A DNA stretch of 33,705 bases from Subdoligranulum variabile (GTDB taxonomy: Bacteria > Bacillota > Clostridia > Oscillospirales > Ruminococcaceae), in NCBI GenBank assembly GCA_004554775.1, contig SFKI01000019.1, positions 1 to 33,705 of the forward strand, in the 5' to 3' direction. Below are positions 22,941-31,111 of the stretch, piece by piece (the stretch's first letter is position 1; every line of letters begins with the position of its first letter). Under the pieces are notes generated by a model, which saw only the letters and a program-made list of their open reading frames with translations, was not told the DNA's origin and did no database searches. A program made the translations under genes and the position numbers.

Positions 22941-24302
22941 TTAAGCAGCAGCGTTCAGAGCAGCCTCGGTTGCCCAGCCATCCACGAAGGCGGTGACAAC
23001 ATCATCCCAGCTGCCGGTACCGGCGGCGTAAGCGGTCAGAGCAGAACCAACGCCGTTCTTCCAGTTCTCGGAAGGCATGGTGGAGAAGTTCCAAGCCACA
23101 GGGGTCTTGCCCTCGGCGGTCATTTCGTTGTCGACCTTGACGAAGAGGTTCGGGGACTCAGCAGCGGCCTTGAAGGGGATAACAAAGCCCATGTCGTCGG
23201 CCATAGCCTTGGTGCCTTCGTCAGAAGAAACGCACCAGTAGATGAAGTCCAGAGTAGCGTTGATGTCTTCCTCGCTGGCTTCCTTGTTGACACACCAGTA
23301 GTTCTCGGTGCCGGTGCACAGGCCCTGGTTGGCTTCGTCACCGACGCCAATGTAGATGGGCATCATGGTCAGGTCGTCATCGGTGAAGGGTTTGCCATCG
23401 CCGACCAGGTTGGTGTACTCCCAGGAACCATTCTGGAAGAATACAGCCTCGTTGTTCAGGAATTCGTTGCGGCTGTCGTCGCCGGTCTTGCCAGCCAGTT
23501 CAGCGGGATCGCAGGTGGAGTTGTTGATGTACAGATCAAAGATGTCTTTGTAGTTGTCGAGGTAGGTGCCCTTGATGGCGTCGGTGTTATTGATGCCGTC
23601 TGCCTGATACTCGAAGTAGATGGGCAGGTTGGCCAAGTGGGTCTTGAAGCGCCAGTCAGAAGAGCCATCCATGCCGGCGGAGGTGAATGCAGCGAAGCCA
23701 AGCTCGTCCTTGCGGGCGGTGATGTCCTCGGCAACCTTCTTCAGGTCGGCAAAGCTCTTGATGTCGTCCACGCTGTAACCAGCCTTTTCCAGCAGGCTCT
23801 TGTTGGTGATCAGACCGTAGCTCTCGATAACGTAGCCGATGCCCAGGGTGGCGTCGCCGTCCTTCAGGGCGTAGGAATCGCTGGTCAACTCACCGGCGAT
23901 CTTGGAACCGGACAGGTCATAGCAGTAGTCCTTCCAGCTGGCCAGGCCGACAGGGCCGTTGACCTGGAACAGGGTCGGCGCATCGCTCTTGGCCATCTCG
24001 CTCATCAGGGTGGTCTCGTACTGACCGGAAGCAGCGGTCACAACGGTGACGGGAACGCCGGTTTCCTCGGTGTACTTGGCGGCCAAATCCTGCCAGGCTT
24101 CATCCTGCTCGGGCTTGAAGTTCAGGTAGTAGACCTTGCCGGCTGCATCAGAGGAAGCAGCGGTGGAGGTGGAGTCAGCAGCGGGTGCGGTGCTGTCAGC
24201 CGTGGAAGCAGCTGCGGAAGAAGCGCTGCTGCCGCAGCCTGCCAGCAGGCCGAGAGCCATAGCGGAAGCCAGACTCAACGAAAGGGTCTTTTTTGCATTC
24301 AT
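22941..24302 (-). CDS. Sugar ABC transporter substrate-binding lipoprotein
   Basis: This 453-residue CUT1-type extracellular binding protein has a lipoprotein signal peptide ending in LLAGC (lipidated Cys23). A Ser/Ala/Thr-rich linker to about residue 55 precedes the mature family-1 solute-binding fold. Elements such as NKSLLEKAGYSVDDIKSF, GDDSRNEFLNNEAVFFQNGSW and the C-terminal NWKNGVGSALTAYAAGTGSWDDVV are typical. The ATG at 24302 is preferred over one at 24332 because GGAG lies nine bases upstream and the signal peptide starts there. It is the first gene of the transporter/malQ operon. Ligand is unproven; alpha-glucan oligosaccharide is inferred from the neighbours. Confidence 0.93.
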   Translation of the reverse strand: MNAKKTLSLSLASAMALGLLAGCGSSASSAAASTADSTAPAADSTSTAASSDAAGKVYYLNFKPEQDEAWQDLAAKYTEETGVPVTVVTAASGQYETTLMSEMAKSDAPTLFQVNGPVGLASWKDYCYDLSGSKIAGELTSDSYALKDGDATLGIGYVIESYGLITNKSLLEKAGYSVDDIKSFADLKKVAEDITARKDELGFAAFTSAGMDGSSDWRFKTHLANLPIYFEYQADGINNTDAIKGTYLDNYKDIFDLYINNSTCDPAELAGKTGDDSRNEFLNNEAVFFQNGSWEYTNLVGDGKPFTDDDLTMMPIYIGVGDEANQGLCTGTENYWCVNKEASEEDINATLDFIYWCVSSDEGTKAMADDMGFVIPFKAAAESPNLFVKVDNEMTAEGKTPVAWNFSTMPSENWKNGVGSALTAYAAGTGSWDDVVTAFVDGWATEAALNAAA

Positions 24303-24347
24303 GGTCGTTTTTCTCCTTACATAAGAAAACAAATTAGATACAATGAG

Positions 24348-24361
24348 TGAATTCGTTTGCG
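24348..24361 (-). promoter_or_regulatory. LacI-family operator of the transporter operon
   Basis: Read on the minus strand the site is CGCAAACGAATTCA, preceded by G. It matches the alpha-glucosidase site at 27592-27605 (CGCAAACGGTTTCA) at 12 of 14 positions. It is centred about 35 bp after the predicted transcription start, a roadblock position. Binding by the LacI protein encoded at 29393-30412 is inferred. Confidence 0.55.
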
Positions 24362-24396
24362 CAACTCGAATACTTTTTTCCGTTCGGATTGTCTAT

Positions 24397-24425
24397 ATCA
24401 TACACGGTATTTTTTCAAAAATCAA
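24397..24425 (-). promoter_or_regulatory. Promoter of the sugar ABC transporter/malQ operon
   Basis: Minus strand: TTGATT (24420-24425), a 17-bp spacer and TATGAT (24397-24402). This leaves a leader of about 88 nt. Together with the operator and the two palindromes further upstream, it accounts for the long non-coding stretch 24303-24669. Confidence 0.65.
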
Positions 24426-24478
24426 CCCGTTTTTGTCGATGTTGCCCAAGTTTGTAGATTGTTATGAAACTAGCGCGC

Positions 24479-24543
24479 CACAATTGTGCACTTTTACTCC
24501 ATATTTGCGCGTTTTGTGTCATAGCCCATTGCGCAAGTTGCGC
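24479..24543. promoter_or_regulatory. Two palindromes upstream of the transporter promoter
   Basis: CACAATTGTG (24479-24488) is a perfect 10-bp palindrome. GCGCAAGTTGCGC (24531-24543) is a perfect 13-bp palindrome with an odd centre, sharing GCGCAA with the downstream operator. They lie about 55-145 bp upstream of the -35, where an activator or a second repressor dimer could bind. The function is inferred. Confidence 0.35.
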
Positions 24544-24669
24544 ATCCAATAGGGTTCGCCGGGTACACAGCTCCCGGCACAGCCGGAGATAGGGGTCATG
24601 TCAGTGTGGGAAAAAGACTTGCTTTGGCTTATGCTTGCGCAAAATCACACGCAGGGTGGGCAGCGTCCA

Positions 24670-25665
24670 CTACAATCTTTCGTAGAGTTGCTGCAGCCTC
24701 TCCCCTATCTTTGGCAGCGCCCGTTCCTCAGCCGTGCGGCGGGCGGCTACGGCGGTATCGGGCAGCCGATGCTGCAAAAGGGCCTGCAGGCGGAGCGGCA
24801 AATCCTGCGTGGTGCGGTAGGCGTGCACGTTTTCGCCGTCCCGCAGCCAGCCGCGGTAGGCCGGGATGTCCCTCACCAGCGTGGGGGTCGCACAGGCCAG
24901 GGCCTCCAGGATCACGATGCCCTCGGTTTCCTCGTGGCTGCAAAACAAGAACGCATCCGCGCCGCAATAGGCGGTGCGCAGTTCTGCCTGGGTGAGAAAG
25001 CCCGGAAACCGCAGGTTTTCCGGTGCATTGGCCATAGCGGCCTTAACGTTGTGCGGCACCAGGTGCGGGTCGGTGTAGCCGAACCACAAAAACTGCACCT
25101 GCGGCATTTTGCGCGCCAGCGCAATAAAATCCAAAATGCCTTTGCGCTGCATGTAATGCCCCACGCTGATGACCACCGGCTTGTCGGCGGCCAGGTGGTA
25201 CTTTTCCCGCAGGATGGACCGGCTGGCGGGGTTAGGCGCAAAAAACTGCGTGTCCACGCCGTTGGAAAGCGGCACAATGGGCGGGCGCAGCCGATAACCC
25301 GCTAGTTCTTTGGCCGAGTAAGGCGTGGGCGTGATGATGAGGTCCGCCTGGTTATAGCACAGCCGCAGCCATTGCTTAAAAATCGGTGCCAGCAGGTTGG
25401 AGCCTGTGAAGGAATTGCGAAAGTCTTTCTCGGTCGAGTGACCGTACCAGATGACCTTTTGCCCCAGGCGGCGGGCATGCCGTGCCGCCCAAAGCGACAC
25501 CGGCAGCACCGTGTTGATGTGCACCACCCCGGCGCGGCGGTCCCAGGTGGTAACGACCCTCACACCGACGCTTTCCAGCGCCGCGTGCTGGTGTTTGGCG
25601 GCCTGCCCTACCCCGCTTTTGCTGACCAGTGCCAGCGAACCGCTGTAAATATGTACCGTACGCAT
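24670..25665 (-). CDS. GT4 glycosyltransferase, diglycosyl-diacylglycerol synthase type
   Basis: This 331-residue GT-B fold retaining glycosyltransferase begins MRTVHIYSGSLALVSKSGVGQA. That opening resembles the second (diglycosyl) glycolipid synthases of Firmicutes (CpoA/LafB-like). The nucleotide-sugar site has the E-x7-E motif as EETEGIVILE. The ATG at 25665 follows GGAGGT; the longer open frame upstream lies inside the VTT gene and is not used. It begins 5 bp after the VTT gene stop and is last in the three-gene cluster. Likely role: extending a monoglycosyl-diacylglycerol at the inner membrane face. The exact sugar is unknown. Confidence 0.82.
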   Translation of the reverse strand: MRTVHIYSGSLALVSKSGVGQAAKHQHAALESVGVRVVTTWDRRAGVVHINTVLPVSLWAARHARRLGQKVIWYGHSTEKDFRNSFTGSNLLAPIFKQWLRLCYNQADLIITPTPYSAKELAGYRLRPPIVPLSNGVDTQFFAPNPASRSILREKYHLAADKPVVISVGHYMQRKGILDFIALARKMPQVQFLWFGYTDPHLVPHNVKAAMANAPENLRFPGFLTQAELRTAYCGADAFLFCSHEETEGIVILEALACATPTLVRDIPAYRGWLRDGENVHAYRTTQDLPLRLQALLQHRLPDTAVAARRTAEERALPKIGERLQQLYERL

Positions 25666-25670
25666 GGTGC

Positions 25671-26255
25671 TCACCTCCAAAGACCCAGCAAATTTTGCGC
25701 AACCATGGTCAGCCCCAGACTGTACAGGGCGATGGACATCGGTTTGCACAGCAGGATGATGGCCGTGTACAGCCGCCAGCCGATGCGCGTGGTGCCCGCC
25801 AAAAAGCACAGGTAATCATCCGGCGCAACCGGGATGAAAATGAGGAAGGCAAACCACTTGGCAAACCGGCTGTCGCTGCCCATCCAGCGGTCGTATTTTT
25901 CGATCATTTTGGCAGGGAAAATACTTTCCAGCAGCGGGCGGCCGCAGACGCGGGCGATGGCAAACGCCGCCAGCGACCCGGCGCAGATGCCGATATAGTT
26001 GTACCAGAAGCCTTTCCACGCGCCAAACAGGATTACCCCGGCCAGGCACCCCAGCCCACCGGGCAAAATGGGTAGGACCACCTGCACAGCCTGGAACATG
26101 ACGAACACCGCCGGGCCTGCCCAGCCAAACTGGCTGATGTAGCTGGTCAGCGCTTCTTTGGAGTTAAACAGTCCGGCTTTCCAAAAGCCATACGCCAGCA
26201 CGGCGCAGAACAGCAGTCCCAGAATGGACGCTGCCTGGTTGATTTTTTTGATCAT
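25671..26255 (-). CDS. VTT-domain (TVP38/TMEM64/DedA-like) membrane protein
   Basis: This 194-residue protein has an N-terminal helix (about 7-27) and the VTT core. The core includes VVLPILPGGLGCLAGVILFG, a glycine-rich hairpin-loop region, then FIPVAPDDYLCFLAGTT. A final long hydrophobic stretch follows. DedA/VTT proteins are now linked to lipid flipping across membranes. Its start overlaps the upstream glycosyltransferase stop (ATGA, 26252-26255). Its last codons overlap the SD of the next glycosyltransferase. Sitting between two lipid-type glycosyltransferases, it may move a glycolipid or its precursor; that is inference. Confidence 0.87.
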   Translation of the reverse strand: MIKKINQAASILGLLFCAVLAYGFWKAGLFNSKEALTSYISQFGWAGPAVFVMFQAVQVVLPILPGGLGCLAGVILFGAWKGFWYNYIGICAGSLAAFAIARVCGRPLLESIFPAKMIEKYDRWMGSDSRFAKWFAFLIFIPVAPDDYLCFLAGTTRIGWRLYTAIILLCKPMSIALYSLGLTMVAQNLLGLWR

Positions 26256-27424
26256 GCCACATTCTCCCTTGCCACACTGCGGGCGGCATGTTTGCGGCCC
26301 AGCGCCGCCGCATAAAGCTGTGCCACGCTAAGGCCGAACTGCTCTTTCGTATAGGGCTGCACGGCGCGGCGGGCACTTTGGTGCATGGCGGCAAGCTGCG
26401 CGCCTTGCGGCAGGGCGGCGGCGCGGGCGGTCAGCTCGGCAGGCGTATGATAGGCCCAGCCCGTCTCCCCTTCCCGCACCAGTGCGTCCAGGCAGGGGTC
26501 GGCGCGGCAAAGCAGCGGCAGACCCGCGGCCATGGCCTCGATATACGTAAGACCCTGCGCCTCGCTGGTCGATGCGCTGACAAAGACGTCGCCAAGTGCG
26601 TAGTAGCGCGGCACCTCGGCAGGCGGAACCGCCCCGGCAAAAACCACGCGGTCCGCCACATGCAGGGTCTGCGCCTGCTGTTCGAGCGCCGCGCGCTCGG
26701 GACCGTCGCCGACGATAAGCAGCACGGCATCGGGCAATTGCTGCATAGCCTTGATGAGTTCCGTCGTGTTCTTTTCTTTTGCCAGGCGGCCCAGGCTGAG
26801 TAAAACGGTCTTGTTTTCCTCCCGCGGCGACAGGCCCAGCTGCTTGCGCAAGACGTCATCCCTGGGCACGGCAAAGCGCTGCAAGTCCAGCCCGGTGGGG
26901 ATAATGCGCACCGGACAGTGTACGCCGTAGCCTGTGAGCAGGCGGCTGATCTTGGGCGTAGGGGCAATGACCGCATCGCAGGAAGCGCAGATCATCCGGG
27001 TGAACAGCGCGGCCATCTTGCGCCCCATGCTGCGGCTGGGAGAAAAGTAGTGGGTGTAATCCTCGTACACCGTGTGGTAGGTATGGATGAGCGGCGCGCC
27101 GACGGTGTGCGCGATCCGGCGCGCCGGGGCAAAGGTGCTGAACTCGCACTGCGAGTGGACAACGTCCGGGCACCAAGCGATCAGATCACGGATAGCGTGA
27201 TTCAAGGCCGGGGCACGCAGCCGTGCGCCCGGGTAGACCAGCCCGGCATCCAGTGAGCCGAGAAAGGTCACGCCGTCCTTTGTATAGGTATGGCTGTCCC
27301 CCGAAAGGGTCAGCACCCGCACCTCATGCCCCTGCGCCGCCAGTGCGGCGCGCAGAGAGACAGTAGACGTCACAACGCCGTTTATGGTTGGCGTCCAGGT
27401 ATCGGTCGTAAGCAGAATTTTCAT
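26252..27424 (-). CDS. GT4 glycosyltransferase, 1,2-diacylglycerol 3-glucosyltransferase type
   Basis: This 390-residue GT-B enzyme starts MKILLTTDTWTPTINGVVTS, typical of the alpha-monoglucosyl-diacylglycerol synthase group. Other matching elements are IHTYHTVYEDYTHYF, ASCDAVIAPTPKISRLL, LSLGRLAKEKN, and the E-x7-E motif EAQGLTYIE. The N-terminal domain carries basic patches suited to peripheral membrane binding. It is first of three coupled genes, followed by the VTT protein and a second glycosyltransferase. Together they suggest synthesis of a glycolipid or lipoteichoic-acid anchor. No convincing promoter was found; a TATAGT at 27460-27465 lacks a good -35. Confidence 0.87.
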   Translation of the reverse strand: MKILLTTDTWTPTINGVVTSTVSLRAALAAQGHEVRVLTLSGDSHTYTKDGVTFLGSLDAGLVYPGARLRAPALNHAIRDLIAWCPDVVHSQCEFSTFAPARRIAHTVGAPLIHTYHTVYEDYTHYFSPSRSMGRKMAALFTRMICASCDAVIAPTPKISRLLTGYGVHCPVRIIPTGLDLQRFAVPRDDVLRKQLGLSPREENKTVLLSLGRLAKEKNTTELIKAMQQLPDAVLLIVGDGPERAALEQQAQTLHVADRVVFAGAVPPAEVPRYYALGDVFVSASTSEAQGLTYIEAMAAGLPLLCRADPCLDALVREGETGWAYHTPAELTARAAALPQGAQLAAMHQSARRAVQPYTKEQFGLSVAQLYAAALGRKHAARSVARENVA

Positions 27425-27554
27425 CGTGATCGCCTCGCAATTGTTGGTGGTTTCTGCTTACTATAACGAAAGCGGCAGGACGTATTTTGCAGAAGATACA
27501 AAATTTACATCTTCCGCCCTGCAAAAATCGCAGGCGGCTGTCGGCATCTGCATC

Positions 27555-27583
27555 TTGCAAAATAGCCTTACTTCGGTTATGAT
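27555..27583 (+). promoter_or_regulatory. Promoter of the alpha-glucosidase gene
   Basis: TTGCAA (27555-27560), a 17-bp spacer and TATGAT (27578-27583). The start point would be near 27590, immediately before the operator. Confidence 0.65.
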
Positions 27584-27591
27584 GGTAGTGG

Positions 27592-27605
27592 CGCAAACGG
27601 TTTCA
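27592..27605 (+). promoter_or_regulatory. LacI/CcpA-type operator of the alpha-glucosidase gene
   Basis: CGCAAACGGTTTCA matches the LacI-GalR/cre half-site pattern (T)GNAANCGNTTNCA at all but the first position. It lies at about +2 to +15. The shared sequence with 24348-24361 favours a local LacI regulator, but CcpA cannot be excluded. Confidence 0.6.
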
Positions 27606-27653
27606 AATTTCGACATTTTTACGATAGATACGATAGAGACAAGGAGAAATACT

Positions 27654-29291
27654 ATGGCAACCCCCCAACCCTGGTGGAAAAACGCTGTCATCTACCAAAT
27701 TTACCCCCGCAGCTTTCAGGACAGCAACGGCGACGGCATCGGCGACCTGGCCGGTATCACAAAGCGGCTGGACTATCTGGAAACGCTGGGCATCGATGCC
27801 ATCTGGTTAAGCCCCGTCTACCGCAGCCCGCAGGATGACAACGGCTACGATATCTCGGACTATTGCGACATTGACCCGATGTTCGGCACACTGGAGGACA
27901 TGGAAGTCCTTATTGGCGAAGCCAAAAAGCACCACATCCGCATCATCATGGATCTGGTTCTGAACCATTCCTCGGACGAGCACCGCTGGTTCCAGGAAGC
28001 CAAAAAGAGCCGCGACAACCCCTACCACGACTATTACGTCTGGCGCGACGGGGTCGAGGGCACGCCGCCGAACGATATGAAGGCCACCTTTGGCGGCTCG
28101 GCCTGGACCTGGGTGCCCGAGGTGGGGCAGTATTATTTCCACCAGTTTTCTGTCAAGCAGCCGGACCTGAACTGGGACAACCCCGCCCTGCGGCAAGAGC
28201 TGTACAAGACCATCCGCTTTTGGATGGACAAGGGCGTCGGCGGCTTCCGGCTGGATGTGATCGACCAGATCGCCAAGGACCCGGATTTGAAAATCACCTC
28301 CAACGGCCCGATGCTGCATGCCTATCTCCGTGAGCTGAACGCCAACACCTTTGGCGGCACCGACCTGGTGACGGTGGGCGAAGCCTGGGGCGCGACCGTG
28401 CAGAACGCACCGATCTACAGCGACCCGCGCGGTAAGGAATTTTCGATGGTGTTTCAGTTTGAGCACATCGGGCTGGACCAGATCCCCGGCAAGGCAAAGT
28501 GGGACCTGGCCCCGCTGCAGCTTTCGGCGCTGAAGGAAGTGCTGACCAAATGGCAGGTGGGCCTGCACGGCAAAGGCTGGAACAGCCTGTTCTGGAACAA
28601 CCACGACCTGCCGCGCATCGTCTCCCGCTGGGGCAACGACGGTGCTTACCGGCAGGAATCCGCCAAGATGCTGGCCACCCTGCTGCACGGCATGCAGGGC
28701 ACGCCCTACATCTACCAGGGCGAGGAGTTGGGCATGACCAATGTCGTCTTTCCCACCATCGACGACTACCGCGACATTGAAACGCTGCATATGTACCGTG
28801 ACCGCATGGCCGCCGGGTATGACGAGGCCGATGTGATGCGTTCCATCCACGCCAAGAGCCGCGACAACGCCCGTACCCCTATGCAGTGGGACACCTCCGC
28901 CAACGCCGGCTTTACGACGGGCACGCCCTGGATGCAGGTGAATCCCAATTATGCCGCCATCAATGCAGCGGACGAAGCGGCAGACGGCAGCTCGGTCTTC
29001 CATTACTACCAGACGTTGATCCGCCTGCGCAAGCAGTATCCCATTTTTAGTGAGGGCGACTTTACCCTGCTGTTCGCCGACCATCCGGCCCTGTTTGCCT
29101 ACCAGCGCCACTTGGGTGCCCAGGTGATGACCGTGCTGTGCAATTTCTACGAGGAGCCGCTTACCCTGCCCGCTGCGCAGGTCAGCGCCCTGCCGCTGGA
29201 CACCCTGCTGCTGGGCAACTACGACGCCCCGGCGGATGCCGCGCATTTCCGCCCGTATGAGGCACGCATTTACCTGAGCAAAGCCGAATAA
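27654..29291 (+). CDS. GH13 alpha-glucosidase, probably oligo-1,6-glucosidase/dextran glucosidase
   Basis: This 545-residue GH13 enzyme is of the GH13_31/oligo-1,6-glucosidase type. It has conserved region I DLVLNHSSDEH, the nucleophile Asp201 in GFRLDVID, acid/base Glu243 in VTVGEAWG and Asp318 in NNHDLPRI. The residue after the nucleophile is Val202. In this group Val there is associated with alpha-1,6 specificity, whereas Ala or Thr goes with alpha-1,4. There is no signal peptide, so it acts inside the cell on imported isomalto- or malto-oligosaccharides. The ATG at 27654 follows AAGGAG by seven bases; the frame is open much further upstream, but that lies before the promoter. Confidence 0.92.
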   Translation: MATPQPWWKNAVIYQIYPRSFQDSNGDGIGDLAGITKRLDYLETLGIDAIWLSPVYRSPQDDNGYDISDYCDIDPMFGTLEDMEVLIGEAKKHHIRIIMDLVLNHSSDEHRWFQEAKKSRDNPYHDYYVWRDGVEGTPPNDMKATFGGSAWTWVPEVGQYYFHQFSVKQPDLNWDNPALRQELYKTIRFWMDKGVGGFRLDVIDQIAKDPDLKITSNGPMLHAYLRELNANTFGGTDLVTVGEAWGATVQNAPIYSDPRGKEFSMVFQFEHIGLDQIPGKAKWDLAPLQLSALKEVLTKWQVGLHGKGWNSLFWNNHDLPRIVSRWGNDGAYRQESAKMLATLLHGMQGTPYIYQGEELGMTNVVFPTIDDYRDIETLHMYRDRMAAGYDEADVMRSIHAKSRDNARTPMQWDTSANAGFTTGTPWMQVNPNYAAINAADEAADGSSVFHYYQTLIRLRKQYPIFSEGDFTLLFADHPALFAYQRHLGAQVMTVLCNFYEEPLTLPAAQVSALPLDTLLLGNYDAPADAAHFRPYEARIYLSKAE

Positions 29292-29316
29292 ATTCAATTT
29301 CTATACCCAACTGCGC

Positions 29317-29369
29317 AAAAAATGCCGCCCGGTCTGAAAGGTGATTTCAGGCCGGGCGGCTTTGTGTTT
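29317..29369. terminator. Bidirectional terminator between alpha-glucosidase and lacI
   Basis: A 16-bp stem (GCCGCCCGGTCTGAAA with its complement, one wobble) is followed by TTTGTGTTT on the plus strand and TTTTTT (after an A) on the minus strand. It serves both converging genes. Confidence 0.85.
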
Positions 29370-29392
29370 GATGGTATTGGTAAGGGGAACTA

Positions 29393-30412
29393 TCAGGTCT
29401 GGGTCGAGGTGCGCAGGCCCACCTGGTAGCCAAGCAGGGTGCCGGTCTCGACAGGCTGGCGGCGGATGCCGGCCAGCAGCTGCTGTGCGGCGCGTTTGCC
29501 CAGCAGTTCGGGGTCGAAGGATACCGCCGTGATCTGCGGGGTACAGTCCAACAGGGCTTCGCCGTCGTACAGCGAGGCAATGCGGATGTCATCGGGCACT
29601 TTCAGGCCCATCTGGCGCACGGTGTTCAGCGCCAGCATGGCCACGTGGTCGTCCATGCACAGCAGACAGTCCGCCTTGCGGGCTACCGCCTGCTGGATGG
29701 CATCAATACGCAGGTCGTCGGTCTCCAGCTCCAGAAAGAGCAGGCGTTCATCAATTTTGCAATGGCTGTGCTCGTGTGCCTGGCGGAAACCCTCGAGGCG
29801 GGTCTGGTTGACGGTGTACAGCATGGAGCCGCCCAGCAGGGCGATGCGGTGCAGGCTCTTCATCAGCAGCAGGTTGGTCAGCTCACGGCAGCCGCCGACC
29901 TGGTCATGGTCGACATAGAGCACCGTGGGGTCGACCGGGCGGCCGATGGTGATAAAGGGCAGTTTGCTTTGCTGCAGCAGCGGGATCAGGGGGTCACGCT
30001 CCAGCGAGCGGGCCAGGATGACGCCGTCGATCTTGTGGTTGACCAGCAGACGCTGCATGGGCTGGGCCTCCTGCTCGCCCACCATGGCCAGCAGCACATC
30101 GTAATCGTTGCGGGCCATCACATCGCAGACGGCGGTGATGGTTTTGCGCAAAAACTGACCTTCAAAGTTAGAAAACTGGCGCGAAAACACCAGCGCAATA
30201 TTATAGGACTTTTTGGTGACGAGACTTTTCGCCATCATGTTGGGAACATAGTTTTTTTCTCGGGCATAGTCTACCACGCGCTGGCGGGTTGCTTCGCTTA
30301 CGCGGCCATTGCCGGACAAAGCACGGGATACCGTTGTTTTCGATACTCCCAGATCCTCCGCCATACGGGTAATGTCCATAATGCCTTCCTCTGATTTTTT
30401 GCGGCGCGGCAT
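29393..30412 (-). CDS. LacI-family transcriptional repressor
   Basis: This 339-residue LacI/GalR regulator has an N-terminal helix-turn-helix (MAEDLGVSKTTVSRALSGNGRVS) and a hinge (KNYVPNMMAKSL). A periplasmic-binding-protein-like effector domain follows to the C terminus, including IDGVILARS and CLLCMDDHVAMLALNTVR. Two starts are possible: 30412 (AAGGAG 11 bases upstream) or an ATG at 30379 (AGAGG eight bases upstream), which gives a more typical N terminus. It converges with the alpha-glucosidase gene. Matching operator-like sites at that gene and at the transporter operon suggest it represses both until a glucan-derived sugar binds. Confidence 0.9.
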   Translation of the reverse strand: MPRRKKSEEGIMDITRMAEDLGVSKTTVSRALSGNGRVSEATRQRVVDYAREKNYVPNMMAKSLVTKKSYNIALVFSRQFSNFEGQFLRKTITAVCDVMARNDYDVLLAMVGEQEAQPMQRLLVNHKIDGVILARSLERDPLIPLLQQSKLPFITIGRPVDPTVLYVDHDQVGGCRELTNLLLMKSLHRIALLGGSMLYTVNQTRLEGFRQAHEHSHCKIDERLLFLELETDDLRIDAIQQAVARKADCLLCMDDHVAMLALNTVRQMGLKVPDDIRIASLYDGEALLDCTPQITAVSFDPELLGKRAAQQLLAGIRRQPVETGTLLGYQVGLRTSTQT

Positions 30413-30448
30413 ATCGGAATCGACTCCTTATTCAATGGTGTTTAGGCT

Positions 30449-30478
30449 AGTATACCATACACGGCGCGTAGGTTTCAA
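30449..30478 (-). promoter_or_regulatory. lacI promoter
   Basis: Minus strand: TTGAAA (30473-30478), an 18-bp spacer and TATACT (30449-30454). No clear copy of the shared operator lies here, so autoregulation is not evident. Confidence 0.6.
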
Positions 30479-30513
30479 CGGGTTTAGGACGGTTTCGGAA
30501 ATTTTGGCCAAAA

Positions 30514-30953
30514 TCAGACCTTTTTGTTGCCTTTTAACCGCTTGTACCAGTTCCTCATGGTGGTTACGTCCTCTTCGGTCAGGGTATCGGCGGCAAAAGC
30601 GGCACGCTGCGCAAGCGATACCATTGCCTCACTCTCCGCGCCCGAAAGCTCCTGTACCTCTTTTAGCATAAACCGGGTGAACGCCTGTTCGTCAGAGGAC
30701 GTCCCCGCGGGCAGGCCGCGTCGGACCAGCTGCGCGTAGATGGCGGCGAAGATGGCCAGCACACGCTCGGCACACGGGCGGCAGGTATCCAGCCCCAGAA
30801 CGCGGCGGCGGTGGCCGTGTTGGCGGCAAACTGCTGCGCAGTTTTGCTGTTGCGCCGGCGGGGCAGCCATTCAGCGGCGGTGGGCTGCAGCATCATGGCA
30901 AGGCCCAGCAGAATGGCCAGCCACGCGCCGATTTTTACAAGCAGACGCCGCAT
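30514..30953 (-). pseudogene. Frameshifted gene for a small membrane-anchored protein
   Basis: The ATG at 30953 has a strong SD (GGAGGAGG, seven bases away). It starts MRRLLVKIGAWLAILLGLAMM, a membrane anchor, continuing through about residue 50. Near 30795-30815, in a run rich in GCC and G, the coding signal moves to another frame (ending at 30514). That frame reads RVLGLDTCRPCAERVLAIFAAIYAQLV and ends in NWYKRLKGNKKV. Joining the two gives a protein of about 145 residues; a net loss of one base (or gain of two) explains the shift. I do not recognise the family. A sequencing error or programmed shift is possible but less likely. Confidence 0.6.
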
Positions 30954-31088
30954 CAGTCGTCCTCCTCCAGTTTTTTGCAGCGATGCAGCAGCAAAAGCAG
31001 CAGCAGGGCTTCGCCGCCAAAGTCAGCGGCCGGTATTTCTTCTTTTCCAAAATGATACCCTCTATCACAAGAATGCAGCGACTTACAT
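30953..31088 (-). pseudogene. Remnant of a gene upstream of the frameshifted gene
   Basis: An open frame with organism-like codon choice (YHFGKEEIPAADFGGEA, then a leucine run and HRCKKLEEDD) ends in TGA overlapping the next ATG by the ATGA pattern. That is typical of coupled genes. No start codon lies in the plausible part; further upstream the frame runs into the repeat at 31089-31111 and the 55-bp repeat. It therefore looks like the last 44 residues of a truncated gene. It could be chance, since it is short. Confidence 0.35.
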
Positions 31089-31111
31089 GGCCCCCTCTGC
31101 GAGGGGGCTCC
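31089..31111 (-). repeat. Short palindromic version of the GGCTCCCC repeat
   Basis: Minus strand GGAGCCCCCTC, then GC, then AGAGGGGGCC forms a hairpin. It lies directly against the 55-bp repeat on one side and the gene remnant on the other. Confidence 0.5.

Noticed and set aside
27384..27653. N-terminal extension of the alpha-glucosidase by 90 codons
   Set aside because: It would begin inside the opposing glycosyltransferase and run through the promoter and operator; the ATG at 27654 has a proper SD and the GH13 fold starts there.
30460..30500. LacI autoregulatory operator near the lacI promoter (TAAACCCGTTGAAA)
   Set aside because: It misses several conserved positions of the site shared by the two target promoters, so it is not called.
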